Below the pieces are notes generated by a model. That model worked only from the letters and a program-made list of their open reading frames with translations, had not been told where the DNA came from and searched no databases. Positions 1 to 11,479 of a stretch of 64,000 nt of DNA are shown here, in pieces. The DNA comes from Leptobrachium leishanense (Eukaryota > Chordata > Amphibia > Anura > Megophryidae): positions 382,926,549 through 382,990,548 of the forward strand of contig CM019064.1 in the NCBI GenBank assembly GCA_009667805.1, written 5' to 3'. A program made the position numbers and the translations under genes. Positions within the stretch are counted from its first letter, which is position 1; the number at the start of each line of letters is the position of its first letter.

Positions 1-408
1 AAATAGTTCCCAGGTTCCATGCGTGATTCATCCACGGCTCTTGCACGATCCTGCATGTGCAAACTCGTGGCTTTGAGGAGCTGATGATACTCGCAGCAGG
101 TATCAGTCTGTGCCTATACTTCCTTCCAGGGCCTGGGGCTAATAAAGCTCCTAGACCGAAATATGTGCAGTAAAAGGGAGATGATAAATAAAAATCTGCT
201 CACGTTGATTTTTTTTTTTTGCCTCTGGTCCCCCTTCTACCTTTAGCAGTGGAATAGGGCCTGAGTCTGCCATATCCTGAAGGCTGCTGAATGGATGAAA
301 TTAACATCTAGTAGGTTGAAATAAAGAAAATCATTTACATTGCTAAAATGTTTCTATTACCATACTAGATTAATACTTGAATAATAATATCTTCCTTTGA
401 AAGCCACT
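1..408. other. no recognisable feature
   Basis: AT-rich DNA with no open frame that resembles a protein. The (ATT)n run at its right edge belongs to the L2 tail that follows. Confidence 0.5.
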
Positions 409-572
409 ATTATTATTATTATTATTATTCTTTATTTATAAAGCGCCAGCATATTCCGCAGCGCTGTACAATAAGCACAGTATAGACAGGGTTACAATAC
501 ATTGAACAACATTTGACAAACAGTACAGGAGGAGATGAGGGCCCTATTCCCGTAGGAACTCACAATCTAGGA
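409..572 (-). mobile_element. L2-type LINE 3' end fragment
   Basis: An (ATT)n run followed by TTTATTTATAAAGCGCC, a tract reading as GCGCTGTACAATAAGCACAG and a segment containing CCTATTCCCGTAGGAACTC. The same block recurs at 26590-26972 and 38729-39606, where it continues into coding sequence typical of the C-terminal end of an L2 reverse transcriptase ORF. Read on the minus strand it is the last part of the ORF and the 3' UTR, ending in the (AAT)n tail characteristic of L2-like LINEs. It is strongly 5'-truncated. Confidence 0.75.
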
Positions 573-1915
573 AGTCACTAAGAGCGACATTTTATTTTGA
601 TGATTAGGAATATTATCCACAACATTTGAATGGCTGACGGTAGGTGAAAGGGGCATAATAGAATTGAAACTCAAGATTGTAAAATTTAGGGGAAAATAAG
701 AAAGCTAGAAAGACCATTCAATGTTTAAAAACCGAAAAGACAGGTCACAAAAAGCATACACTTATAACATAGTTTAGGCCTATTTATATTCGCTGGATTT
801 GTCACTGTACTTGTTGCGCATCACATATTACGAACAATTGGTTATTGCTGTGGGGAACGCACTGAGCCGACAGCAGATCATGCTGTTCATTGAGCATTAA
901 GCATGCTGTGATGTTATGAACACATTTCATATCATTAGGGACAAGTGGTATAAAACATTGCATTCTAGCTGCCAAAGCTGCACATAAAGGAATTCCCACA
1001 AATGATCAATACTGACATGTTTCTGCTGCTCGCTGTACCGGCGTCCAGGCATTCACAGATCCTGGAATGACATAACTATAACCATCTACTTACCATTAAG
1101 TTGGACATATTTATAGATACAGATCACAGCGTACAAAATAATGATATGTGCAACTATGCAGAAACAATTGAAATGAATTTCTTCTCCTTGGAGTCCACTT
1201 ATCAAACCATATTAAGCTAACCAATCCGAGAGATTCATCAGTATGTGAAAGACACTTCTTATTTGTGTTTAATAGAAAAATGTTTAATACCCTTTAATGA
1301 GTGTCCACAGTGACAACTTATGTTTGCTCTTCAGGGGAAAAAACTATTATCCAGCAAAATGTGCTGATAATGTAATTAAGGATTCTTACCGGTTTATATT
1401 CTATATTAATTTATGGCATATAACCATTACGTGGTATATTAGTACCACAGTGCAATAATTATCACTTAATTGTTTAGTGCTCTTGCTACTTTGTATCATG
1501 TTGAATTTCTTTGGACTGTCAGTAAAACAATTCCGTTGCCGATTTATTGCAAATGTGCAAGTGGCTCCAGTAAAGAAGAGGGTTACTCTGTGTGCCGTTC
1601 CTCTTTTAGCAATTATTAGGCAAAAAGGGATGGGGTCGGATATCTCGGTTTTTAGTTATCCAAAAACAAAAAAAGTACCTTATAATTAGGAGAAATAGGC
1701 AGTTGTTTAAGGCCACATTTAAACAAAGACCTTACATGTTGGAATCTATGTGGAGTAAAAACTTGGAACTGTACTACTTTGCATATGGCATTCATGTGTA
1801 TACCGCTATTCCACACAAATGCACTTCTACATTCATATATTCCTGTCTACCAAGTGAACGTAGAGGTTTTTGTTAATAAAAATGTATAGAGTTAATTTCT
1901 GTATTAAAGAGGGGC
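573..1915. other. no recognisable feature
   Basis: AT-rich sequence without a plausible gene. Short open frames here show no family resemblance. Confidence 0.5.
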
Positions 1916-2321
1916 TTGAAGGGACACTATGAAAATCTCCCTGTTTTTTTCCTTTCCCTTAAATTGGGCAGATGTCCACAACGTTCATAGCGTCTGCACA
2001 GTATGATGGATTGGTAGTGTGCGCAGAACCATTCCAACGGCTCCTGTCTCCCACAACATTCGCTAATGCGAGCATTTGGAGACACAATGATGCCAGCATG
2101 CAGAGTGTGCTGACATCATCGGTCCCGGAGTGGTCCCAGGAAGGCTGGATATTCAAATCCCATCTGCCTGGTGGTGCTTGTGTGGGTAAAGGAAACTCGT
2201 CTGCTTCACACAAGAGTATCAAGAAAAGAGGCAACAGGGAGGGGGAGAAGTGGGGGGCACTCCACACCACCACACCACTTCAAAAGCTAAAGTGGTCAGA
2301 GTATATAGGAGGTCCCTTTAA
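1916..2321. mobile_element. possible TTAA-target (T2/Kolobok-like) MITE
   Basis: The left end reads TTGAAGGGACACTATG and the right end GGAGGTCCCTTTAA, so about 10 bp of terminal inverted repeat abut TTGA and TTAA. T2/Kolobok-type frog MITEs have TTAA target duplications and ends starting AGGG. The match is short and the left TTAA is mutated, so this is tentative. The open frames inside have no recognisable product. Confidence 0.35.
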
Positions 2322-2459
2322 CATTTCAACCGTTTCAACCTTACGAACTGTAGGACTGCCTCTGTTTAAGTAATACTGGTACTGGTTCCGATTTGACTTA
2401 TATTATCCAGGAGACTGGTTCCCATGTATTTTTTATGCTACTTCTTTATCTTTTTTTTG

Positions 2460-2655
2460 TGAAAGTATTTTACCAGGAAGGATACATTGAGATTTCTCTT
2501 GTTTTCAAGTATGTTCTGGGTGGCGAGTATGTACCGTTAGGTGTCTTGCCCAAGGACACTTACTGGAGAGATGCTCTTGCTGGGATTGAACCCATGACTC
2601 CACAGGCTCTCTCCGTGCAGAGCAGTGATGTTACCTCTACTCCACCCAGCTATAT
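2460..2655 (-). mobile_element. tRNA-derived SINE (V-SINE-like core)
   Basis: On the minus strand it starts with a tRNA-like head (a GGGTGGAGTAGAGG-like box A region and a GGGTTCAATCC box B), then a core with CCTTGGGCAAGACACCTAAC resembling the conserved central block of V-SINEs, and ends in a CCTTCCTGGTAAAATACTTTC tail. The second copy at 10516-10700 on the plus strand aligns along the whole length, so this is one interspersed family. It is transcribed, if at all, by RNA polymerase III from the internal boxes. Confidence 0.7.
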
Positions 2656-2660
2656 CATCA

Positions 2661-3125
2661 AACACTACTCCCTGGTAGCTTGCTATTCTGAGCTACGAGC
2701 CTGTATTCTGGTTTCTGTTTCTGCAAAATCACTTAAAAATATATACACCTAAAAACTCCTTACTTACCTCTGATACCATGGTGCAGAGGGTGGCGCAATA
2801 CGCCGCCTCCACTCTCCTTTATGTAGCACCACATTAACAGCAAATCATTCCTAGTGTCCTTCCGTAGTCCTGGCATGACCCTGCATACGCATAGAGCTCA
2901 AGCAGGATCGAGCTTTACTCCTTGAAGTATTATGGAGTTTGTGAACTGATACCAGCAGTGGCGTGGCCTGTTTCGAATAGCACCTCCACACTATTATGAC
3001 TCGAGCCGCCGGTAGAGCAGCTCAGACAGAATAGAGCCAATAATAGCAAGTCTTTATGGATAGTATCTCATACACAATTTATCCATTAGCGAGCGACTAT
3101 TAAAATAACAGCCAAGTTAGACAAA
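2661..3125. other. no recognisable feature
   Basis: Mixed sequence between the SINE and the first Harbinger-like MITE. I see no gene. Confidence 0.45.
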
Positions 3126-4025
3126 CAGGGTTATTCAGAGAGATCCGAATGGCTGCCGAAAGGTAACCGAACGCTGAAATTCAGCGTTCGGATACCTTTC
3201 TTGGCCATTCGGCTATCCAGAGAGCAGGAAATTCGCCAAATGTTGGCAAATTGCTTGCACATACGGTGCCGGTTCGGTGCCTGTTCGAGGGCAGTGAAAT
3301 CCCCATAGCTTCGTCTATTCAGAGAACTAGAAACCAGCAGTGAAAGGTTCCCGAAATGCCCTGTCATTCGGTTGCTTCATTCGACAGGTTTATTCAGGAG
3401 AATCCCATAGGCTTCAATGTTAAAAATATTCCCGTTTTAATTCAATATCTAATAAACCATTTATTATAATATTCTGCAGTAAAAAGTCTCTTTATTTATA
3501 ATTTTTTTAGGATCTTTTAAGCATTTTTCGGGATTTTTGCAAAAATAATTTTTCCGTTTTTTTAAAAAAATATATATATTTTTTTCTTTTTTCTGTAACA
3601 TCCCTTTTTATTATCATTCATTGGATCTTATATGTAAATTTCAGACATTTTCGTTCTGTAGTGTCTTTGCAAACAGCGTTTCACTTTTCAAACATTCAAG
3701 CAAATGGTGTTTTTTTTCCAGTCCATTCGTCTGCGGTGTCGGGTTTTTCCAGCGGCTGCTCTGCGCTCTGATCAGCTCCTGCTCAGGTTTCTCCAGCGTC
3801 TTCAGCGGGGTTAATTTTTGCGGGTTTCGGTGTGCATTCGCCTGGGTTTTGCGGTGAGTGTTCAACAGGTTTTCGGCGGCTTTTCCTTGCGCTACGACGG
3901 CCCTGTGGTGCTTGCTGAATACACCGCAGGGTCGCCAAAATGGGATCGCCAAATCGCACCGAATTGAAGAGAACGAAAAGTCACCGAACGTGCGGTGACT
4001 TTTCGATTCTCTCTGAATAACCCTG
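3126..4025 (+). mobile_element. Harbinger-like MITE, copy A
   Basis: A 900-bp element with terminal inverted repeats CAGGGTTATTCAGAGAGA and TCTCTCTGAATAACCCTG. The left end holds a hairpin around AACGCTGAAATTCAGCGTT. The middle is AT-rich with TTTTTTAGGATCTTTTAAGC-type sequence, and the right arm carries a local palindrome GTCACCGAACGTGCGGTGAC. Related copies occur at 11178, 14003, 21895, 24621, 32396, 38340 and 53474. Other copies have 3-bp duplications (TAA, TTA, ATA), which suggests PIF/Harbinger; the superfamily is inferred from that alone. It has no coding capacity. Confidence 0.8.
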
Positions 4026-4568
4026 TAAGGTCCACTGTCTTCCTTGTTACATACCTCCACAGTGACCATGGTCGGATCCAGACAAGTTTCAGAAGGGGCA
4101 CTCTACCAGTTTTGGCTAAGAGCTGGGGTTCAGTTTGCAGTAATGGCCAGAGCGTGCTGCTGTTAAATGGTTCTTAGGAGAAGGAAACAGGGAGAATCAC
4201 TTTGAAATAACCCCGAAACTCTCAATTTAACTATCAGCAACTTGCAAAGCGTAGGAGTCGCAAAATTGTCCACCGCTTCTGGGCTTTCATACTTTACGTA
4301 TGCAAGTTCCGTAGCTCTTAAGCAGAACAATGTATTGTAGCTGCGTGCATGCCCAGATGCCATCCGTCGACTACCTCTCTGACACCGCTCAATACAGCTG
4401 TTTGTCTCAGAGAGGATGACGTCGACACAATTGCTGCGTGTGCTTCAGTCTTAGAAGAAAAATGCAATACAACATGTTTTACACATCAGCGTGTATTCGT
4501 ACTTCCAATGGTGACAAACAAGAGGCTCAAACTGGGGCATATATGAATATGGAACTGTTAAAAACAGA
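4026..4568. other. no recognisable feature
   Basis: Apparently single-copy sequence within the window. No gene is supported. Confidence 0.45.
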
Positions 4569-4745
4569 CATCAGACCCCAGATACATGTATACCCAGACT
4601 CCAGATAAATGTATACATGGACCCAGACCCCAGATACATGTATACCCGGACCCAGACCCCAGATACATGTATTCCCAGACAGACCTCAGATACATGTATA
4701 CCCAAACATCAGACCTCAGATACAAGTATACCCAGACACCGATCC
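4569..4745. repeat. minisatellite, about 25-bp unit
   Basis: About seven imperfect tandem copies of a unit built around CCCAGATACATGTATACCCA, with variants in the CAGACC spacer. Several frames are open only because the unit has no stop. It is not coding. Confidence 0.85.
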
Positions 4746-5339
4746 TTCTTTCAGAGAGCCAGCCACACTGAGCTCACACCTGGTTGTACTCAGGCTTTAC
4801 TAAGCCCCACATAGGACAATTAGGCTTGAACCTAGGACATCAGGTTTGGAGAAAGACAGCATTTTTCTTTTTACTGTGGCTTATTATTGGTCCAGGCTCG
4901 CAGTATTGAGTTACCTGCGGCTCACACTCCTCTCCTGCTCCTTCCCCCACCACGCGAAGTGTAGCACCGACGAGCTCACGCTTTAAAAAGTCAGTAATGG
5001 CAGAACCAGGCATGAGTTCTTAGCTGAACTAAGGCTCATAGTCTAGCTGGGACAGTAATCTTTGATGATTTTGTCCTAAAATAGATGTTTGCCACAAATT
5101 TGTACCTGAAAATTGGGCTCAAGTTCACGTTTCCTGGTGCTGATTAATATTTGGTTTGGCCCATGTACATTCAGCATTGATAAGATGAGAGGGCCAAAGC
5201 CATAGGAGAACATTTATTTCAAAAGAGGGTAAAATGTTTGAGGAGAACTGAAAAATTCTACGTAATGTAATAATTTACATTAGTCAGTTGTATCTGAAAA
5301 TCCTCTCAGCCTTTCTCCTTATTATTACTATTTTAATGG
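4746..5339. other. no recognisable feature
   Basis: No gene or repeat that I can name. Confidence 0.45.
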
Positions 5340-5520
5340 TTTGTATGTGTCCCTGGTTGACTAATTCTCTTGATCTCCTTGATCCACATTTTATACTTGA
5401 CCCTCTTCAATCTGGTTTCCGGTCTCTGCACTTTACTGATGTTGGTTTAACCAAACTGACCAGTGATTTAATCAGCACTAAATCCGAAGGTCGCTGCACT
5501 CAATTACCAGTTCCTGACCT
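5340..5520 (+). pseudogene. L2-like LINE reverse transcriptase fragment
   Basis: One frame reads DPLQSGFRSLHFTDVGLTKL followed by TSDLISTKSEG. This matches the segment of L2-clade reverse transcriptases usually written LSPFQFGFRPNHSTETALLK. Only about 60 residues are recognisable and no catalytic motif is included. It is a decayed fragment, and its LINE ends are not visible. Confidence 0.55.
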
Positions 5521-5837
5521 TCCTTGTATTAGTCACACTGTGAGACACTTTACTCTTCCTTTTACTTGTCATTGATTTTTATTTTTTTTGGTTTATTTTT
5601 TATTTTGCCGGAATTTTGGGCAATTCGTCTGAAATATTAAAGAACTAAAGAATGTGTTTCTAGGGAGAAAAAAAACACTGATTGAACTTCAGCCAGATTG
5701 CATGGGCACAATTTTTTCAGCAAGAGGCTCCATCTACAATAAGTGAGCCTCAACCGACAAATCAGGGGATACCCTGCCCTGTGAGTAACATATTCAGCTA
5801 GTGGTGGCTACAGCCCCCTCCCCGTATTCCCCCAGCC

Positions 5838-5961
5838 CAGGGGTCAGCAACCTTGGCTCTATGATGTTTTGGGGACTACATATCCCCAGCCTAATACGGG
5901 ACTGCGCATCATGGGAGATGTAGTTCCCAAAACATCAGGGAGCCAAGGTTGCGGACCCCCG
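5838..5961. mobile_element. hAT-type MITE
   Basis: A 124-bp, nearly palindromic element with ends CAGGGGTCAGCAACCTTGGC and GCCAAGGTTGCGGACCCCCG. The flanks CCCCAGCC and CCCTAGCC form an 8-bp target duplication with one mismatch, as expected for hAT. A second member of the family is at 27604-27740. Confidence 0.8.
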
Positions 5962-6235
5962 CCCTAGCCAATGCTGTGGACTTAATCTTGAGAATGTGTT
6001 TTTCCACTTGACACTGACACCCATACCTTGTGACATTAAAGGGACATTCTAAGCAAAAATCAAGGATGCAAAAACTTTTAGGGTTGCAGAGCCAAGTGCT
6101 CAGCATATCCAATGTTTATAAATAAATTAACTGAGTGGTACTGGCAAATGCACACTGTACATCCCGTGCAGTGTAGATCATAACCTGGAAAGGCTGTCTC
6201 AGGCCAGCGTGAGTTGACTAACAGCCTTCCAGACA
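5962..6235. other. intervening DNA with one TTAA-type terminus
   Basis: At about 6036 there is TTAAAGGGACATTCTAAGCA, the form of one end of a T2/Kolobok-like MITE. I could not find its partner end, so it is either a fragment or was separated by the hAT insertion that follows. Confidence 0.35.
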
Positions 6236-6243
6236 CATGGAAG

Positions 6244-8113
6244 CAGGGCCGCCATCAGGGCATTACGCCCCATGCTGCAGTAAGGGGCCCGGGGTGCCCA
6301 GGCCGCCGGGGGGGTCCCGAACCACCAGGGCCCCGTCGGCAGCGGCGTCGCCCTTTTACAGCTCCGGTATCGGACTCTATGAGTCTGAATCCGGAGCTGT
6401 GTCTCTGCTACAGGAGCCGGAGGAGACACTGTGTCTCCTCCGGCTCCTGGCAGCTTCACTGGCTGCCTGGGCGGGGCCAAGCAGCGTGTGGGGGCCTCCC
6501 AAACACGCTGCTTTGGCTCCGCCCCTCCAGTCAGTGAAGCTGCGCGCCTGAGATGGAGGGCCCGGGCTGAAGACCAGAAGAAAAGAAGATAGAAGAGAGA
6601 AGAAAAGAAGAGCTGAAGGAAGAACAGGGAAGGAAGATGGCGGAGTGGTGAGCCAGGGCCCAGCCTAGACCCAGGGTCCAGACCTCAATGCCCAGATCCA
6701 GGGCCCAGACCCCAAGGCCCAGACCCAGGGCCCAGACCAGACCCAGGGACCAGACCCCAAGGCCCAGACCCCAAGGCCCAGACCAGACCCAGGGACCAGA
6801 CCCCAAGGCCCAGGCCCAAGGCCCAGGCCCAAGGCCCAGACCCCAAGGCCCAGACCCAGGGCCCAGACCAGACTCAGGGACCAGACCCAAAGGCCCCTAC
6901 CCCAGGGCCCAGACCAGACCCAGGGACAAGGCCCAGACCCAGGGCCCAGACCCCAAGGCCCTGACCCCAGGGCCCAGACCCCAAGGCCCAGATCCAGGGC
7001 CCAGACCCCAAGGCCCAGATCCAGGGCCCAGACCCAGGGACCAGGCCCCAGACCCCAAGGCCTAGAACAGACCCAGGGACCAGGCCCCAGACCCAAGGTC
7101 CAGACCCCAAGGCCCAGACCCAGGGCCCTGACCCCAAGGCCCAGACCCCAAGGCCCAGAACTGACCCATGGCCCAGGGACCAGGCCCAGCCCAGACCCAG
7201 GGACCAGACCCCAAGGCCCAGACCCAGGGACCAGACCCCAAGGCCCAGACCCAGGGACCAGACCCAGGGACCAGGCCCAGACCCCAAGGCCCAGACCCAG
7301 GGACCAGAGCCCAGACCCAGGGACCAGGCCCAGACCCCAAGGCCCAGACCCAGGGACCAGAGCCCAGACCCAGGGACCAGGCCCAGACCCCAAGGCCCAG
7401 ACCTGACCCAGGGCCCAGACCCCAGGGACCAGGCCCAGCCTAGACCCAGGGCCCAGACCCCAAGGCCCAGCCAAAGGGCCCAGACCACAAGGCCCAGACC
7501 CCAAGGCCCATACCCGACCCAGGGCCCAGACCCCAGGGACCAGGCCCAGCCTAGACCCAGGGCCCAGACCCAAAGGCCCAGATCCAGGGACCAAACCCCA
7601 GGGACCAGGGCCCAGACCCCAAGGCCCAGACCCAGGGACCAGACCCCAAGACCCAGCCTCAGGGACCAGACCCCAAGGCCCAGAACCCAGGCCCCAAGGC
7701 CCAGCCCCAGGGACCAGACCCCAGCCCCAGGGACCAGAGCCCAGACCCAGGGACCAGACCCCAGGGCCCAGACCCCAGGCCAGACTCAGGGTCCAGACCC
7801 CAAGGCCCAGTCCCAGTGACCAGGGACCAGGCCCAGGCCAGACCCCAAGACACAGACCCCAAGGCCCAGGACCCAGCCCAGGGACCGGGCCCAGACCCAA
7901 AGGCCATCATATACAGCCCGTTACTGTGAGATTTATTGCTGTGGATTCTGTGATACGTTCATACACACCACACATTGCTGTGAGTTTTATTGCTGTGGTG
8001 CTATGTTATGTCCTTTTTTTTTTTGAAGGGGGAGAAAAGCTGCTGAGGGAGTGCCGGGGGGGCCCCATCGTGAGGTTCAGTAAGGGGCCCCATCATTTCT
8101 GGTGGCTGCCCTG
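6244..8113. mobile_element. non-autonomous hAT with internal minisatellite
   Basis: Ends read CAGGGCCGCCATCAGGGC on the left and the inverse, CTGGTGGCTGCCCTG, on the right. They are flanked by a perfect 8-bp target duplication CATGGAAG at 6236-6243 and 8114-8121. Length is 1870 bp. The subterminal GC-rich segments repeat the AAGGGGCCC motif at both ends. The interior is almost entirely the minisatellite at 6655-7905, and no transposase is present. The duplication is intact, so the insertion is probably not very old. Confidence 0.85.
6655..7905. repeat. CCCAGACCCAGGGACCAGA minisatellite
   Basis: About 1.25 kb of tandem units made of CCAGACC, CCAGGGACC and CCCAAGGCC hexamer-like blocks in changing order. 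The C-rich strand has no stop codons over long distances and neither does its complement, so frames of up to 411 codons are open (Trp/Gly/Leu-rich on the minus strand). These are translation artefacts of the repeat and are not annotated as genes. The minus strand is strongly G-rich. Confidence 0.9.
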
Positions 8114-8121
8114 CATGGAAG

Positions 8122-10515
8122 CCCCACACTTTGGAAGGCTGTGAGACCACGAACGGATAGCTGAGACCTGGACACTCGGTTAACCATGACCAGCTAAGTA
8201 AGGTACTGTAGCAATGGTGGATAGAGTATCCCATCAACCATAATTAGTCACTTATAGGCAAGAATAATGCCCACTATACACCCCCATCCATCAGTAGTAG
8301 ATGAGGGGTAAATCTGGAGAGTAGGTTCCCAAATGCACAATCGTGCACTGGTATGCGTTTGTTTAGGGTTATGTTTATTTCACTCAAGTCAGTTTTCTTT
8401 TGGTATGAAATTGGTCTTATATGTTTTGTGCTCCTTGACCTTTATATGTGCAATTATGTGCCAATTTTTTTTTACATTCTTCAAGCTCTCAGGAGGTTGA
8501 TAAATATGTTATAAATGTTATCACATCCTTTAACTGTAATGAGGAACCTGGGTTTGAATGACATTTCTTCCAGCTAATGCCTCTTTTGAGACCGGAAAAC
8601 TCCCTGGGACTGCATGTCTTGGCGCTGACACTTTAGCTGTTGCAAGGAGAATTTACTGCATATGAAAACAACAATAGAGTAGTTGTAAATATTGTCACAA
8701 ATGTGTAATTCTAAAATAATAGAACAATCTTTCTTAGCCCTATAACATAATTTCCATAATGAAGTATGTGTGAGGTTTATTATCATGATAATCTCGAATT
8801 TTAACTCACCTTACATCTTCTATTCTAATTATTGTTTCCTGGCTAAATGATTTTGCATTTAATGTTACCCTTCCACGTTACACAAAACTACTTCACAACC
8901 ACACTAGCATTCCCCTTTGCTCCACTCCTGGTTTTCAACCTGCAGAGACACTGATTTGTCTTTGAGTGTGAACTGTAAATGGTAATTTCCCATAACAGAA
9001 CAGAACTAGCCATTGGGCAAACACCTGGTGTGCCACAGTTGCCATTGACTTGGGTCCAACTAGGGAGATCAAAGTCAGAAGGTCGCCATTGCCAATGCAA
9101 GGGTCAGGGAGAGGTTATAAGATCTACCTGACTGGTCCAGCCTTTTGCAGCGATTGAGCTGATCGTGCCAAGACAAGAAATAGAGACAACGAGGGAGAGA
9201 CTGAAAACCACACATAGAGAATGGCAAACACACTGATCAACACACAGAGACACTAAGAAAAACACTGACAGAATTAGTGAAGACACTGATAAAGTCATTA
9301 AGATATATGCAGAGTCATTGACACACACAGACACTGACAGACAGACACAAAGAAAGACACAATGGCCCCAACATTGACAAAGACACTCAGGGAATAAAAT
9401 AAATGAGTCTACTCAATGTTGAAAGCTGAGCAGTGCTGACCACCAGATGCCCCTATTCCCACAGTGTCCAGTGCATCCGCACAGCTGGAACACCCTAAAA
9501 GCCAGCCCTGCCCTTAACTCGACTTTGGGTGTGAAGCGATTATCTCGATTTTTGCATTGTAATAGAAAAGCACCCATTAGCATGTCAAAACCCAATTTTA
9601 AAAACATTTTTAAAGCCAGATTAGTGTGCCCCTGTGGAGAAATTGATTCCACTGTCTTATCTCTATCTGGGCACGCTGCAGAGAGATAAAACAAGGTACA
9701 TATAGCAGCCCCAAACCTCACTTTAACAAAAAGTTCAAATACATTACTGTTTCAATACAGCAGCCAGGAACAGTTTAGAATACAGAGAGAGCTCCATGGT
9801 CACTCACTGCTATACAGGGATAAGATTCAGGGGATTATAATCATTGAAAAACCCTGTAAAGCACAGATACAAGGTGTTATGTAATTTACATATACAGGCA
9901 TTATGCCACATACAGATATTAGTTTTATGTTCTTTTGGTATATTTGTGAAAGCTGCATTGCTACTAATCTCATTATTATCAATACAATCCCCATAAACTG
10001 GAGATCTGACCATTTTATTATTTACGTTTATCACAGTTTCAGTATTCGATACAAAGGCCATTTGTGCCTGTATGCTGATAATGCAGACCCCATGTGACAT
10101 TGTGCAAGATAAGGGACACCACCTTGAGTTCAGAATCTTTCATTCCAACAACATTTCTGTAAAGGATAAACAAGTACATGAAAAATTAAAGATGAGCAAA
10201 TTTACAATATTTGAATTTTTTTAACTAGCTCAGAACAACAAACTCTGTGGAAAATTTCTATGTTTCCCTGTATTTAATTCTTAACTTTGCATATGTGTTT
10301 CAATTGTTACGATAAAACAAATTTCAACAAATAAAATCGATTGGTAGATAGTGAAGGGGTTAAGCAAGATATCTTTTTTTTAACTTGACAATTTTTCTTG
10401 TGCCTGCATTGTATACAACAATATGATGGCGATAGAGAGAATCAAAGAATGCAAACCAATGCATGCACATTTTTATATTATTGAGATATTAGAAAAGGAG
10501 ATTGATCAATTAGTA
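8122..10515. other. no recognisable gene; GACA-rich tract inside
   Basis: AT-rich DNA. Around 9130-9385 a degenerate GACACTGACAGACAGACACA-type simple repeat is present. No frame resembles a protein family. Confidence 0.45.
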
Positions 10516-10700
10516 CCGGCTGGATGGAGTAGAGGTAACATCACTGCTCTATAACCGTGGAGACACAGGTTTGAATCCCAGCCAGAGCACCTCTCCAGTA
10601 AGTGCCCTTGGGCACGACACCTAACGGTACATACTCGCCACCCAGGACATACTTGAAAACAAGAGAAATCTCAATGTATCCTTTCTGGTAAAATACTTTC
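10516..10700 (+). mobile_element. tRNA-derived SINE (V-SINE-like core)
   Basis: Starts GGCTGGATGGAGTAGAGG (tRNA-like box A region). Box B GGTTTGAATCC is at about 10569. Next comes GCCCTTGGGCACGACACCTA, matching the conserved central domain of V-SINEs, and a tail CCTTTCTGGTAAAATACTTT. It pairs with the minus-strand copy at 2460-2655. The polymerase III promoter boxes are recognisable but diverged, so present activity is unlikely. Confidence 0.75.
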
Positions 10701-11177
10701 TCAAAAAAAATAAAAATTGAAACGATCACAGGAGCAACATGAGCGCCCCTAAAACACTGGTAGGAGAGCAGCAAAACAAAGTATAATGAAAAGAATAGAG
10801 CAGAGTAATAACGAAACTGTAAACCAAAAAGTAAAACAGAAAAATGAAAACAAAAACAGGAGACCTGCCCAGTTCAATAAAAACAGCATATCATCAGGGA
10901 ATTAGGATTGTTGTCCGTAACCAAATGTGAGCAGAGCTTCGAGTGGCTCCTGTAGTGGATTATGGCTCGGCACCAGGAGTTAGGCGAGTAATAAGAGTAA
11001 AGCAGAATTTACAGAAATATTTTGTGGTATGAAACTGAAGAGAGTAGTTTGACTATATACTGTAAACATGTGCAGATATCAAATCATCTGTAGTGAATTT
11101 TGGGAAGTAGCGGGTCCATTGAGAGGGGCCCGACGTCATTTGAGACCAACCCGCCACATGACGCAAAATGTCATATA
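10701..11177. other. no recognisable feature
   Basis: A-rich sequence without a supported feature. Confidence 0.45.
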
Positions 11178-11479
11178 CGAGGTTATTCAGAGAGCACCAA
11201 AATGTCGCCACCATTTCGGTGCTCTATCGTTCTGTGCACTTCAGGGAATCAAATTTCCCCACCCTGCGGTGTATTCAGTAATCAGCATACACTGCAGGTT
11301 CACTGAAAGGGGATTGGGCCGCCTAATGCCACTGCCAACCCACCGCAAACCCACTGGCCGGTGTCACAAACCCGCCAGCCGCCGGCGGACATTCACCGCA
11401 AACTCGCTGGACAGCCACCAAATGCAGCTGATGAGCCGCCACGCACAGCGCCGACCAGCTGCAAAGAAAAGCCGACAAG

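Noticed and set aside
2460..2655. Functional tRNA gene from box A/B-like motifs
   Set aside because: No cloverleaf acceptor stem; the sequence continues into a SINE core and has a second copy.
6665..7900. A 411-codon Trp/Gly/Leu-rich minus-strand frame
   Set aside because: It is a stop-free translation of the CCAGACC minisatellite within a hAT, with no non-repetitive domain.
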